Shown here: positions 48,389-58,317 of the stretch, in pieces
Numbering within the stretch: the stretch's first letter is position 1
Layout: the number at the start of each line of letters is the position of its first letter
DNA from: Monoplex corrugatus
Lineage: Eukaryota; Mollusca; Gastropoda; Littorinimorpha; Ranellidae
Assembly: GCA_030674185.1 (NCBI GenBank)
Contig: CM060306.1
Coordinates: 592,501 to 656,500 of the forward strand
DNA: 64,000 bases
Direction of reading: 5' to 3'
Made by a program: the position numbers and the translations under genes
Notes under the pieces: model-generated
The model's input: the letters and a program-made list of their open reading frames with translations, nothing else
Told to the model about the DNA's origin: nothing
Database searches by the model: none

Positions 48389-50161
48389 TGTCATCATAGA
48401 CTGTGGTCAGTGTAATATTGTGTATGTCATCATAGACTGTGGTCAGTGTTATATTGTGTATGTCATCACGGACTGTGGTCAGTGTTATATTGTGTATGTC
48501 ATCATAGACTGTGGTCAGTGTAATATTGTGTATGTCATCATAGACTGTGGTCAGTGTTATATTGTGTATGTCATCACAGACTGTGGTCAGTGTTATATTG
48601 TGTATGTCATCATAGACTGTGGTCAGTGTTATATTGTGTATGTCATCACAGACTGTGGTCAGTGTTATATTGTGTATGTCATCACAGACTGTGGTCAGTG
48701 TTATAGTGTGTATGTCATCACAGACTGTGGTCAGTGTTATATTGTGTCTGTCATCACAGACTGTGGTCAGTGTTATATTGTGTCTGTCATCACAGACTGT
48801 GGTCAGTGTTATATTGTGTATGTCATCATAGACTGTGGTCAGTGTAATATTGTGTATGTCATCACAGACTGTGGTCAGTGTTATATTGTGTATGTCATCA
48901 CAGACTGTGGTCAGTGTTATATTGTGTATGTCATCATAGACTGTGGTCAGTGTTATATTGTGTATGTCATCACAGACTGTGGTCAGTGTTATATTGTGTA
49001 TGTCATCACAGACTGTGGTCAGTGTAATATTGTGTATGTCATCATAGACTGTGATCAGTGTTATATTGTGTATGTCATCACAGACTGTGGTCAGTGTTAT
49101 ATTGTGTATGTCATCACAGACTGTAGTCAGTGTTATATTGTGTATGTCATCACAGACTGTGATCAGTGTTATATTGTGTATGTCATCACAGACTGTGGTC
49201 AGTGTTATATTGTGTATGTCATCACAGACTGTGGTCAGTGTTATATTGTGGTTTCAGTATGTCATCACAGACTGTGGTCAGTGTTATATTGTGTCTGTCA
49301 TCACAGACTGTGATCAGTGTTATATTGTGTATGTCATCACAGGTTGTGGTCAGTGTTATATTGTGGTTTCAGTATGTCATCACAGACTGTGGTCAGTGTT
49401 ATATTGTGGTTTCAGTATGTCATCACAGGCTGTGGTCAGTGTTATATTGTGTATGTCATCACAGACTGTGGTCAGTGTTATATTGTGTCTGTCATCACAG
49501 GCTGTGGTCAGTGTTATATTGTGTATGTCGTCACAGGTTGTGGTCAGTGTTATATTGTGGTTTCAGTATGTCATCACAGACTGTGGTCAGTGTTATATTG
49601 TGGTTTCAGTATGTCATCACAGACTGTGGTCAGTGTTATATTGTGTATGTCATCACAGACTGTGGTCAGTGTTATATTGTGTATGTCATCACAGACTATG
49701 GTCAGTGTTATATTGTGGTTTCAGTATGTCATCACAGACTGGTCAGTGTTATATTGTGGTTTCAGTATGTCATCACAGACTGTGGTCAGTGTTATATTGT
49801 GTATGTCATCACAGACTGTGATCAGTGTTATATTGTGTATGTCATCACAGACTGTGGTCAGTGTTATATTGTGGTTTCAGTATGTCATCACAGACTGTGG
49901 TCAGTGTTATATTGTGTATGTCATCACAGGTTGTGGTCAGTGTTATATTGTGGTTTCAGTATGTCATCACAGACTGTGGTCAGTGTAATATTGTGTATGT
50001 CATCACAGGTTGTGGTCAGTGTTATATTGTGGTTTTCAGTATGTCATGACAGACTGTGGTCAGTGTTATATTGTGTATGTCATCACAGGTTGTGGTCAGT
50101 GTTATATTGTGGTTTCAGTATGTCATCACAGACTGTGGTCAGTGTTATATTGTGGTTTCAG
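48389..50161. repeat. Minisatellite R11 (right part), running into exon 4
   Basis: About 46 units of 36 or 43 bp. The 43-bp form, with GTGGTTTCAG before TATGTCATCACAGACTGTGG, becomes frequent towards exon 4 (from about 49250). The last unit is the true acceptor and exon start itself: the array has no spacer before exon 4, and the final AG at 50160-50161 is the splice site. Each 43-bp unit is thus a potential decoy acceptor. Confidence 0.95.
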
Positions 50162-50261
50162 TATGTCATCACAGACTGTGGACTGTGGACTTACTCCATG
50201 GTGGGGGTCCCTCTTTATGACACACTGGGTGCCGAGGCCTGTAACCACATCATTAATCAGT
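50162..50261 (+). CDS. ACSL: Acyl-CoA synthetase (ACSL1/5/6 type), internal exon 4 of 6 seen
   Basis: Exon of 100 nt, acceptor GTGGTTTCAG, donor T|GTAAGT, phase 0 in and phase 1 out. It encodes YVITDCGLWTYSMVGVPLYD and TLGAEACNHIINQ. The YSMVxVPLYDTLGxEA block is a hallmark of ACSL1/5/6. The spacing from NRPE to YSMV equals the family's 10 residues, so the exon start is well supported even though its first 20 bases are identical to the R11 unit. The usual tryptophan after NRPE is tyrosine here. Both junctions of this exon have been amplified: the acceptor into R11 and the donor into R12. Confidence 0.93.
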
Positions 50262-51590
50262 GTAAGTTCTGTGTCAGTGTAAGTTACATACTGCTATACA
50301 TCATTAATCAATGTAAGTTCTGTATTCATTTGCGTCATTCATCAGTGTAAGTTATGTACTGCTATACATCATTAATCAATGTAAGTTCTGTATTCATTTG
50401 CGTCATTCATCAGTGTAAGTTATGTACTGCTATACATCATTAATCAATGTAAATTCTGTATTCGTATATATCATTCATCAGTGTTAGTTATGTACTGGTA
50501 TACATCATTAATCAATGTAAATTCTGTAATCATTTGCGTCATTCATCAGTGTAAATTATGTACTGGTATACATCATTAATCAATGTAAATTCTGTATTCG
50601 TATATATCATTCATCAGTGTAAGTTACATACTGCTATACATCATTAATCAATGTAAATTCTGTATTCGTATATATCATTCATCAGTGTAAATTATGTACT
50701 GCTATACATCATTAATCAATGTAAGTTCTGTATTCATTTGCGTCATTCATCAGTGTAAATTATGTACTGGTATGCATCATTAATCAATGTAAATTCTGTA
50801 TTCGTATACATCATTCATCAGTGTAAATTATGTACTGGTATACATCATTAATCAATGTTTGTTCTGTATTCGTATACGTCATTCATCAGTGTAAATTATG
50901 TACTGCTATACATCATTAATCAATGTAAGTTCTGTATTCATTTGCGTCATTCATCAGTGTAAGTTATGTACTGGTATACATCATTAATCAATGTAAATTC
51001 TGTATTCGTATACATCATTCATCAGTGTAAATTGTGTACTGCTATACATCGTTAATCAATGAAAGTTCTGTATTCATTTGTGTCATTCATCAGTGTAAGT
51101 TATGTACTGGTATACATCATTAATCAATGTAAATTCTGTATTCGTATACATCATTCATCAGTGTAAATTATATACTGCTATACATCATTAATCAATGTAA
51201 GTTCTGTATTCGTATACATCATTCATCAGTGTAAATTATGTACTGGTATACATCATTAATCAGTGTAAGTTCTGTATTCGTATACATCATTCATCAATGT
51301 AAATTATGTACTGGTATACATCATTAATCAATGTAAGTTCTGTATTCGTGTACATGTACATCATTCATCAGTGTAAATTATGTACTGGTATACATCATTA
51401 ATCAATGTAAGTTCTGTATTCATATGAATCATTCGTCATTGTAAATTATGTACCAGTATACATCATTAATCAGTGTAAGTTCTGTATTCATGTGCATTGT
51501 TCATCATGTAAGTTATATACCGGTATTCATCATTTATTATTGTAGGTTCTGTATTCGTGTACATTCTTCATCAATATAAGTTTGGTACTA
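50262..51590. repeat. Minisatellite R12, copies of the exon 4 donor junction
   Basis: About 19 copies of a 68-bp dimer of two related 34-bp halves. One half contains ACATCATTAATCAATGTAAG and the other CATTCATCAGTGTAAGTTA. Exon 4 ends ACATCATTAATCAGTGTAAG at its donor, so both halves descend from that coding end plus 5' splice site. The first half-unit directly follows the true donor. The two halves diverged (CTGTATTCATTTGCG versus ATGTACTGCTATAC) before being amplified together. It abuts R13 at about 51590 without spacer. Confidence 0.95.
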
Positions 51591-54280
51591 TTGTGGTCTG
51601 ACGTGGGGTGTGTGTTTTATTGTGTTGTGTTGTGTTGTGGTCTGATGTGGGTTGTGTGTGTTTTATTGTGTTGTGTTGTGTTGTGGTCTGACGTGGGGTG
51701 TTGTTTTATTGTGTTGATTGTGTTGTGGTGTGATGTGGGTTGTGTGTGTTTTATTGTGTTGTGTTGTGTTGTGTTGTGGTCTGACGTGGGGTGTGTGTTT
51801 TATTGTGTTGTGTTGTGGTCTGACATGGGATGTGTGTTTTATTGTGTTGTGTTGTGGTCTGACATGGGGTGTGTGTTTTATTGTGTTGTGTTGTGTTGTG
51901 GTCTGACATGGGGTGTGTGTTTTGTTGTGTTGTGTTGTGGTCTGACATGGGGTGTGTGTTTTATTGTGTTGTGTTGTGGTCTGACATGGGGTGTGTGTTT
52001 TATTGTGTTGTGTTGTGGTCTGACATGGGGTGTGTGTTTTATTGTGTTGTGTTGTGTTGTGGTCTGACATGGGGTGTGTGTTTTTTGTGTTGTGTTGTGG
52101 TCTGACATGGGGTGTGTGTTTTGTTGTGTTGTGTTGTGGTCTGACATGGGGTGTGTGTTTTATTGTGTTGTGTTGTGGTCTGACATGGGGTGTGTGTTTT
52201 ATTGTGTTGTGTTGTGGTCTGACATGGGGTGTGTGTTTTGTTGTGTTGTGTTGTGTTGTGGTCTGACATGGGATGTGTGTTTTATTGTGTTGTGTTGTGG
52301 TCTGACATGGGGTGTGTGTTTTTATTGTGTTGTGTTGTGTTGTGGTCTGATGTGGGGTGTGTGTTTTATTGTGTTGTGTTGTGTTGTGGTCTGACATGGG
52401 TGTGTGTTTTATTGTGTTGTGTTGTGTTGTGGTCTGACATGGGTGTGTGTTTTATTGTGTTGTGTTTGTGGTCTGACATGGGTGTGTGTTTTATTGTGTT
52501 GTGTTGTGGTCTGACATGGGGTGTGTGTTTTATTGTGTTGTTTGTGTCTGACATGGGTGTGTGTTTTATTGTGTTGTGTTGTGGTCTGACATGGGGTGTG
52601 TGTTTTATTGTGTTGTGTGTGTTGTGGTCTGACATGGGTGTGTGTGTTTTATTGTGTTTGTGTTTGTGGTCTGACATGGGGTGTGTGTTTTATTGTGTTG
52701 TGTTGTGTTGTGGTCTGACATGGGGTGTGTGTTTTATTGTGTTGTGTTGTGGTCTGACATGGGTGTGTGTTTTATTGTGTGTGTGTGTTGTGGTCTGACA
52801 TGGGGTGTGTGTTTTATTGTGTTGTGTTGTGTTGTGGTCTGACATGGGGTGTGTGTGTGTGTGTTTGTGTTGTGTTGTGGTCTGACATGGGGTGTGTGTT
52901 TTGTTGTGTTGTGTTGTGTTGTGTGTCTGACATGGGGTGTGTGTTTTTTGTGTTGTGTTGTGTGTGTCTGACATGGGGTGTGTGTTTTATTGTGTTGTGT
53001 GTGTTGTGGTCTGACATGGGTGTGTGTGTTTTGTTGTGTTGTGTTGTGGTCTGACATGGGGTGTGTGTTTTTTGTGTTGTGTTTGTTGTGTCTGACTGGG
53101 GTGTGTGTTTTTGTTATGTTTGTGTTGTGGTCTGACATGGGGTGTGTGTTTTTGTGTTGTTGTGTTGTGGTCTGACATGGGTGTTGTGTTTTGTTGTGTT
53201 TGTTGTTGTGGTCTGACATGGGGTGTGTGTTTTGTTGTGTTGTGTTGTGGTCTGACATGGGGTGTGTGTTTTATTGTGTTGTGTTGTGTTGTGGTCTGAC
53301 ATGGGGGTGTGTGTTTTTGTGTGTTGTGTTTGTTGTTGTGGTCTGACATGGGGTGTGTGTTTTTTGTGTTGTGTTGTGTCTGACATGGGGTGTGTGTTTT
53401 TTTGTTGTGTTGTGGTCTGACATGGGTGTGTGTTTTTATTGTGTTGTGTTGTGTTGTGGTCTGACATGGGGTGTGTTTATTGTTGTGTTGTGTTGTGGTC
53501 TGACATGGGGTGTGTGTTTTGTTGTGTTGTGTTGTGGTCTGACATGGGGTGTGTGTTTTGTTATGTTGTGTTGTGTTGTGGTCTGACATGGGGTGTGTGT
53601 TTTGTTGTGTTGTGTTGTGGTCTGACATGGGGTGTGTGTTTTGTTGTGTTGTGGTCTGACATGGGGTGTGTGTTTTATTGTTTGTGTTGTGGTGGTCTGA
53701 CATGGGGTGTGTGTTTTATTGGTTGTTGTGTTGTGGTCTGACATGGGTGTGTGTTTTATTGTTTGTGTTGTGTTGTGTCTGACGTGGGGTGTGTGTTTTA
53801 TTGTGTTGTGTTGTGTTGTGGTCTGACATGGGGTGTGTGTTTTGTTGTGTTTGTGTTGTGTTGTGGTCTGACATGGGTGTGTGTTTTATGTGTTGTGTTG
53901 TGTTGTTTGTGGTCTGACATGGGTGTGTGTTTTGTTGTGTTGTGTTGTGTCTGACATGGTTGTGTGTTTTTTTGGGTTCGTTCGTGTGGTTGTGTGTTTT
54001 ATTGTGTTTTGCTGTATGTGTGTTGACATGTGTTTTGTTGTGTTGTGTTGTGTTGTGTTGTGGTCTGACATGGGTGTGTGTTTTATTGTGTTGTGTTGTG
54101 CTGTGTTGTGGTCTGACATGGGTTGTGTGTTTTGTTGTGTTGTGTTGTGGTCTGACATGGGTGTGTGTTTTATTGTGTTGTGTTGTGTTGTGGTCTGATG
54201 TGGGGTTGTGTGTTTTATTGTGTTGTGTTGTGTTGTGGTCTGATGTGGGTGTGTGTTTTATTGTGTTGTATTGCAGTGTT
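51591..54280. repeat. Minisatellite R13 (left part), acceptor-like unit before exon 5
   Basis: About 70 units of 37 or 42 bp containing TTGTGGTCTGACATGGGGTG and TGTGTTTTATTGTG, varying mainly in the number of TTGTG repeats. The sequence just before exon 5 (TTGTGTGCTTACATGGCATG then TCATTTTTAG) aligns to the unit over 30 bases, so R13 appears to be an amplified acceptor region. G/T strand bias is extreme. Cys/Val-rich or His/Thr-rich open frames on both strands are spurious. Confidence 0.93.
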
Positions 54281-55050
54281 GTATCGATACGCAGATGACA
54301 CTGTGCTAATTGCAGAAAATGAAAGGGACCTACAAAACCTTGTGAATATACTAGAAATAGAAAGCAAAGGTAAGGGGCTGGAACTAAACAGCAGGAAGAC
54401 TGAAGTCATGGTGATCAGTAAAAAACAGCAAATGGCACAACCTTGACACAGGTTGATAAATTCAAATACATGGGAACGATCATTTCATCGGATGGCAGAT
54501 GCACATCAGAAATAGCCGGCAGAATGGGCCAAGCCAAAACAGCATTCAAGAAGATGACAAGCATTCTTACCAGCAAATGCCTATCAATTAACATCAGGAA
54601 GAGAGTTCTTGAATGTTATATAGAACCAATACTGTTGTACGGATGTGAGGCATGGACAGTCAACAAGCAAAGCCAGAACAAGATTGAGGCAGCCGAGATT
54701 TGGTTTCTAAGAAGAATGTTGAGAGTTCCATGGACAGCAAAGAAAACAAACGAGACAGTCTTGATGGAGGCAGACACAAGTAGATCACTCATAAGGAAGA
54801 TTAGGAAAAGACAGGCAACATTTATATGCCATTTTATGAAGAAGGGGGATTTGGAGCACCTGGTCACGGCGGGAAAGCTGGAGGGAAAGAGAGCACCGGG
54901 TAGACCCAGGGAGAAAATGCCGGACGGACTTGCAGAGTGGCTGGGGATGAGGAGGGTGGGGGAGATGCTGGGGGCAACGAGAGATAGAGACAGATGGAAG
55001 TTCATGATCGCCAACGCCATGCGGCAAGGCACCTGATGATGATGATGATT
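54281..55050 (+). mobile_element. 5'-truncated RTE-like LINE fragment
   Basis: A 770-bp 3' part of the family at 30829-33790, starting almost exactly at the catalytic motif (YADD at 54288-54299). It continues with TVLIAENERDLQNLVNILEI, LLYGCEAWTVNKQSQNK and KRAPGRPREKMPDGLAEWLG. It ends with GCACCTGATGATGATGATGA. A deletion near 54430, relative to the other copy, removes about 25 bases and shifts the frame; the downstream frame is then open to 55036. It is nested in R13. Confidence 0.9.
54443..55036 (+). pseudogene. RTE reverse transcriptase C-terminal region
   Basis: Open frame of 197 codons from TQVDKFKYMGTIISSDGR through YIEPILLYGCEAWT and RRMLRVPWTAKKTNETVL to the stop before the TGATGA tail. 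It is the thumb and C-terminal part only and has no catalytic residues of its own. Its good preservation suggests that this insertion is younger than the minus-strand copy. Confidence 0.85.
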
Positions 55051-55200
55051 GCTGTGTGGTCTGACGTGGGGTGTGTGTGTGTGTGTTTTGTTTTTATTGT
55101 GTTGTGTTGTGTCTAACGTGGCATGTGTGTTTTATTGTGTTTGTTGTGGTCTGATGTGGGGTGTGTGTTTTATTGATGTGTTGTGTGCTTACATGGCATG
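55051..55200. repeat. Minisatellite R13 (right remnant)
   Basis: Three or four units continuing R13 after the LINE fragment, with CTGACGTGGGG and CTGATGTGGGG variants like those at the far left of the array (51598-51790). The last, most diverged unit is the exon 5 acceptor itself. Confidence 0.85.
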
Positions 55201-55210
55201 TCATTTTTAG

Positions 55211-55383
55211 CGGAAATCAAGGTGGTGATCTGTGACACCAATATTAAGGTTCACGGTCTGTTGGGTCGTGTGGGAGAGACACCCAGCCTGAAGATTGTGG
55301 TGGTGATGGAAGAAGTCAGTCCTGCCAGCAAGGACATGGCTACCATAGCAGACATCACTCTTCTTCCCTTCTCTGAACTGGAG
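55211..55383 (+). CDS. ACSL: Acyl-CoA synthetase (ACSL1/5/6 type), internal exon 5 of 6 seen
   Basis: Exon of 173 nt, acceptor GTCATTTTTAG, donor GAG|GTATAT, phase 1 in and phase 0 out. The split codon with exon 4 gives serine (T+CG). It then reads EIKVVICDTNIKVHGLLGRV, PSLKIVVVMEEVSPASKDMA and ADITLLPFSELE. In ACSL proteins this is the stretch after the YDTLG block: a short strand with a V-(F/I)-x-D pattern, the L-K-x-(I/V)-(I/V)-V-M strand, and the F-x-E-(L/V)-E end. Agreement of length and phase on both sides makes the assignment firm. Confidence 0.93.
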
Positions 55384-55486
55384 GTATATTATATAGATGT
55401 ATATTATTATTATTATTATGTATATATACACACATATGCTGTTGGCTCATTCACAGCCCGTTTGTTGTGCTTGTTGTTTGTGGTAA
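55384..55486. other. Start of intron 5, AT-rich
   Basis: Short spacer with TATT and TATA runs between the exon 5 donor and minisatellite R14. Confidence 0.6.
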
Positions 55487-56310
55487 ACTGTATTATTATG
55501 TTGTCAAGTAAACTGTATTATCATGTTGTCAGATAAACTGTATTATTATGTTGTCAAATAAACTGTATTATGTAGTCAGATAAACTGTATTATGTTGTCA
55601 GATAAACTGAATTGTCAGATAAATTGTATTATGTTTTCAGATAAGTTCTATTGTCAGATAAACTGTATTATGTTGTCAGATAAGTTGTATTGTCAGATAA
55701 ACTGTATTATGTTGTCAGATAAGTTGTATTGTCAGATAAAGTGTATTATGTTGTCAGATAAAGTGTATTATGTTGTCAGATAAGTTGTATTGTCAGATAA
55801 AGTGTATTATGTTGTCAGATAAAGTGTATTATGTTGTCAGATAAGTTGTATTGTCAGATAAAGTGTATTATGTTGTCAGATAAAGTGTATTATGTTGTCA
55901 GATAAGTTGTATTGTCAGATAAAGTGTATTATGTTGTCAGATAAAGTGTATTATGTTGTCAGATAAATTGTATTATGTTTTCAGATAAGTTGTATTGTCA
56001 GATAAATTGTATTATGTTTTCAGATAAGTTGTATTGTAAGATAAACTGTATTATGTTGTCAGATAAGTTGTATTGTCAGATAAACTGTATTATGTTGTCA
56101 GATAAGTTGTATTGTCAGATAAAGTGTATTATGTTGTCAGATAACTGTATTGTCAGATAAACTGTATTATGTTATCAGATAAACTCTATTATGTTGTCGG
56201 GTGAACTGTATTATGTTGTCAGATAAACTGTATTGTCAGATTAACTGAATTGTCAGATAAACTGTATTGTCAGATAAAAAGTATCGTGTTTTCAGATAAG
56301 CTGTATTGTC
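55487..56310. repeat. Minisatellite R14 (left part), short acceptor-like unit
   Basis: Units of 17 bp (CAGATAAACTGTATTGT) and 22 bp (with TATTATGTTGT) alternate, making regular higher-order repeats such as the one of about 60 bp at 55690-55960. Every unit has TTGTCAGATAA. The exon 6 acceptor is TTTTTCAG|ATAA, so the unit resembles that junction. Interrupted at about 56311 by a 2-kb insertion. Confidence 0.93.
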
Positions 56311-57269
56311 AGATTGTCAAGCTCGTTAAGGCTTGAACTGGAGTGGAAAGACAGAGAAACAGACCTATCAGCTATAACACCCCCTTTTACAAACTAAATG
56401 AGATAAATACTTGAACAAAGTAGTTAAACAAATTTTATTACTGAACAAAGAGACAACATGAAGCATCATTTGCACAGATCACAAACAAGGATATAGCATT
56501 GCTAGAGGTGGTACCCCAAAACCAACATTGTATACATTTCAAATCATCAAAAAAAAACCCCACCAGAATTCACTTAGAACATCATCAACGCTCACACTCA
56601 CAGAAAATAATCGTCAGAAAAGAACACATGGGTCAACCACATACATAAGTTCTGCTTGCCACAGTCCTTTGTCCACGTGTGTAGTGACGCTAATGAGGAG
56701 GAACGAATAATCTTCAAGACATAGTCTTACCAAGGGTGACAATCACAGTCCATACGAAGTCCCGAAGCTAGGGTCCCCAGTTTCTAACGAGACTCTCGAC
56801 GCTTGGCATGGCGAACAGGCGCCGAATGAAACAACCGCCGAACAACGCGAAGATGCTCGCTACAGCAGACGTGGAGTCCTTCGAAGGGCAGTGCCAAGGA
56901 AACAAGCCGAGTAGAACGGCTGGGCCGTAGGCTCCTGGCGTGGAAGTACCGCCGATCTTGCCGGAAGACACAGCCGTAGAAGCCCCACTAGTCGCACCTG
57001 CCTCGAACGCTCGAGCCAGGACCAACATGGACTGCAACGATGACTGGCGCAGGACATTGGTGATCTTCTCCCCTCATGCTGGCGAAACTACGAACACATC
57101 CTCCCATACTGACTCGTAGGTACATAAACAGCTATGATTAGACATGGCAGTAAAAACTTATTCACTTGTAAATATATCGACGAACCAAGCTACCAATACC
57201 CAACCTAGCCACCAAACCACACATCAACTACAGCAAAGGAGAGCAGACAACTATTCATTGCTGGTTACA

Positions 57270-57560
57270 TGCCTGACAACGACACCTGCACTCTAGACTT
57301 CCATATAACAATGTTGACAAAAAGTGAATGACTGACCACTGTACCCACCGCATACCGACTGTAGCAGAGGAAAAAAACAGGCATCAATTCACTCCTGGTT
57401 ACATGCCAACAAGATACAGCCACTCTAGACCTCATATAACACGTTGACAAAATTCCACTCCAGACCTCATATAACAACGTTGACAAAATTTGAAATGACT
57501 GACCACTGTACCCACCGCATACCGACTGTAGCAGAGGAAAAAACAGGCGTCGATTCACTC
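57270..57560. repeat. Internal tandem duplication (about 180 bp period)
   Basis: The block with GACTGACCACTGTACCCACC, GCATACCGACTGTAGCAGAG and AACAGGC occurs at about 57330 and again at about 57507, with CCTGGTTACATGCC / CCTGGTCACATGCC following. It lies within the unclassified insertion. Confidence 0.8.
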
Positions 57561-57659
57561 CTGGTCACATGCCAACAAACATAAACCTGTACCCACTTCT
57601 AGGACATGAAATCCATCTACAAGTGGTGACTCTGACCAGCAACTGGCCCTATCCACCCA

Positions 57660-57975
57660 ACTGCAAACCATCTGTAGCAGAGGGGCACAAACACCAACTC
57701 ACTCTTCACATCTTCACAGACACAAAGCTCTTCCACTTCTGAGACATAAAGTCTAACTACAAGTGGAAATCCGCTGACCAGACCCCACCCCTAACTGCAA
57801 ACCGACTGTTGCAGAAGGGGGGCCAGACACCAACTGACTGCTCACATCTTCACAGACACAAAGCTCTTCCACTTCTAAGACATAAAGTCTAACTACAAGT
57901 GGGAACCCACTGACCAGACCCCACCCTCCTTAACTGCAAACCCACTGTTGCAGAAGGGGGCCAGACACCAGCTGC
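57660..57975. repeat. Internal tandem duplication (about 140 bp period)
   Basis: The block with CACATCTTCACAGACACAAA, GCTCTTCCACTTCT and AGTCTAACTACAAGTGG occurs at about 57707 and 57844, each followed by TGACCAGACCCCACCC and a TGCAGAAGGGG stretch. It lies within the unclassified insertion and is related to the preceding duplication through CTGCAAACC and GCAGAGG-like motifs. Confidence 0.8.
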
Positions 57976-58317
57976 CTTGTAACACCCACAATTCTTATTT
58001 TGTAAAGCCAACAAACAAGCTCACAGAACCCTGTTCACAGAAACCAGCACCAAAAACACAACATTTTACACACACCAGACCCACGTACACACCATAACTT
58101 AGGCCATAAACACGGGTTGGGCGAAACATCGATTCACAGCCAAGGTACAAAAATCACGTAAAAACACACACACAGGCGCAGGTAAACCGTAACTGGACAG
58201 GTGAGTTTTGACCCAGTTGGCCAAGACTCCACACACACACTGACCCAACCAAACACCCCTGTCCCCAAATGAGAAGAAAATGAAAAAAATAAAAGATGAA
58301 CAAAACTGCCGTGGCAC

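Larger units (their letters stand above)
56311..58317. mobile_element. Unclassified 2-kb insertion in R14
   Basis: Sequence unlike the array, bounded by R14 units on both sides. The left junction reads GTCAGATTGTCAAGCTCG and the right junction GGCACAGATAAAC, giving a possible 4-bp duplication CAGA. A small hairpin (CAAGC...GCTTG) lies at the left end. GC-rich at 56750-57080. It contains two internal tandem duplications (57270-57560 and 57660-57975) with short motifs such as CTGTAGCAGAGG. No transposase, reverse transcriptase or terminal inverted repeats are seen, so a non-autonomous DNA element or Helitron-like element is only a guess. Confidence 0.5.

Noticed and set aside
51582..54200. Cys/Val-rich open frames that look like membrane proteins
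   Set aside because: They are G/T-rich minisatellite R13; hydrophobic composition follows from the base bias.
55205..55215. Reading exon 5 as starting with alanine (GCG) in line with the AEL of other ACSLs
   Set aside because: The G belongs to the TTTTTAG acceptor; with the phase from exon 4 the split codon is TCG, serine.
56311..58317. Helitron assignment for the 2-kb insertion
   Set aside because: A terminal hairpin is present near the left end and the right end fits GA followed by T, but the left flank is not the expected A, and no Rep/helicase is seen.
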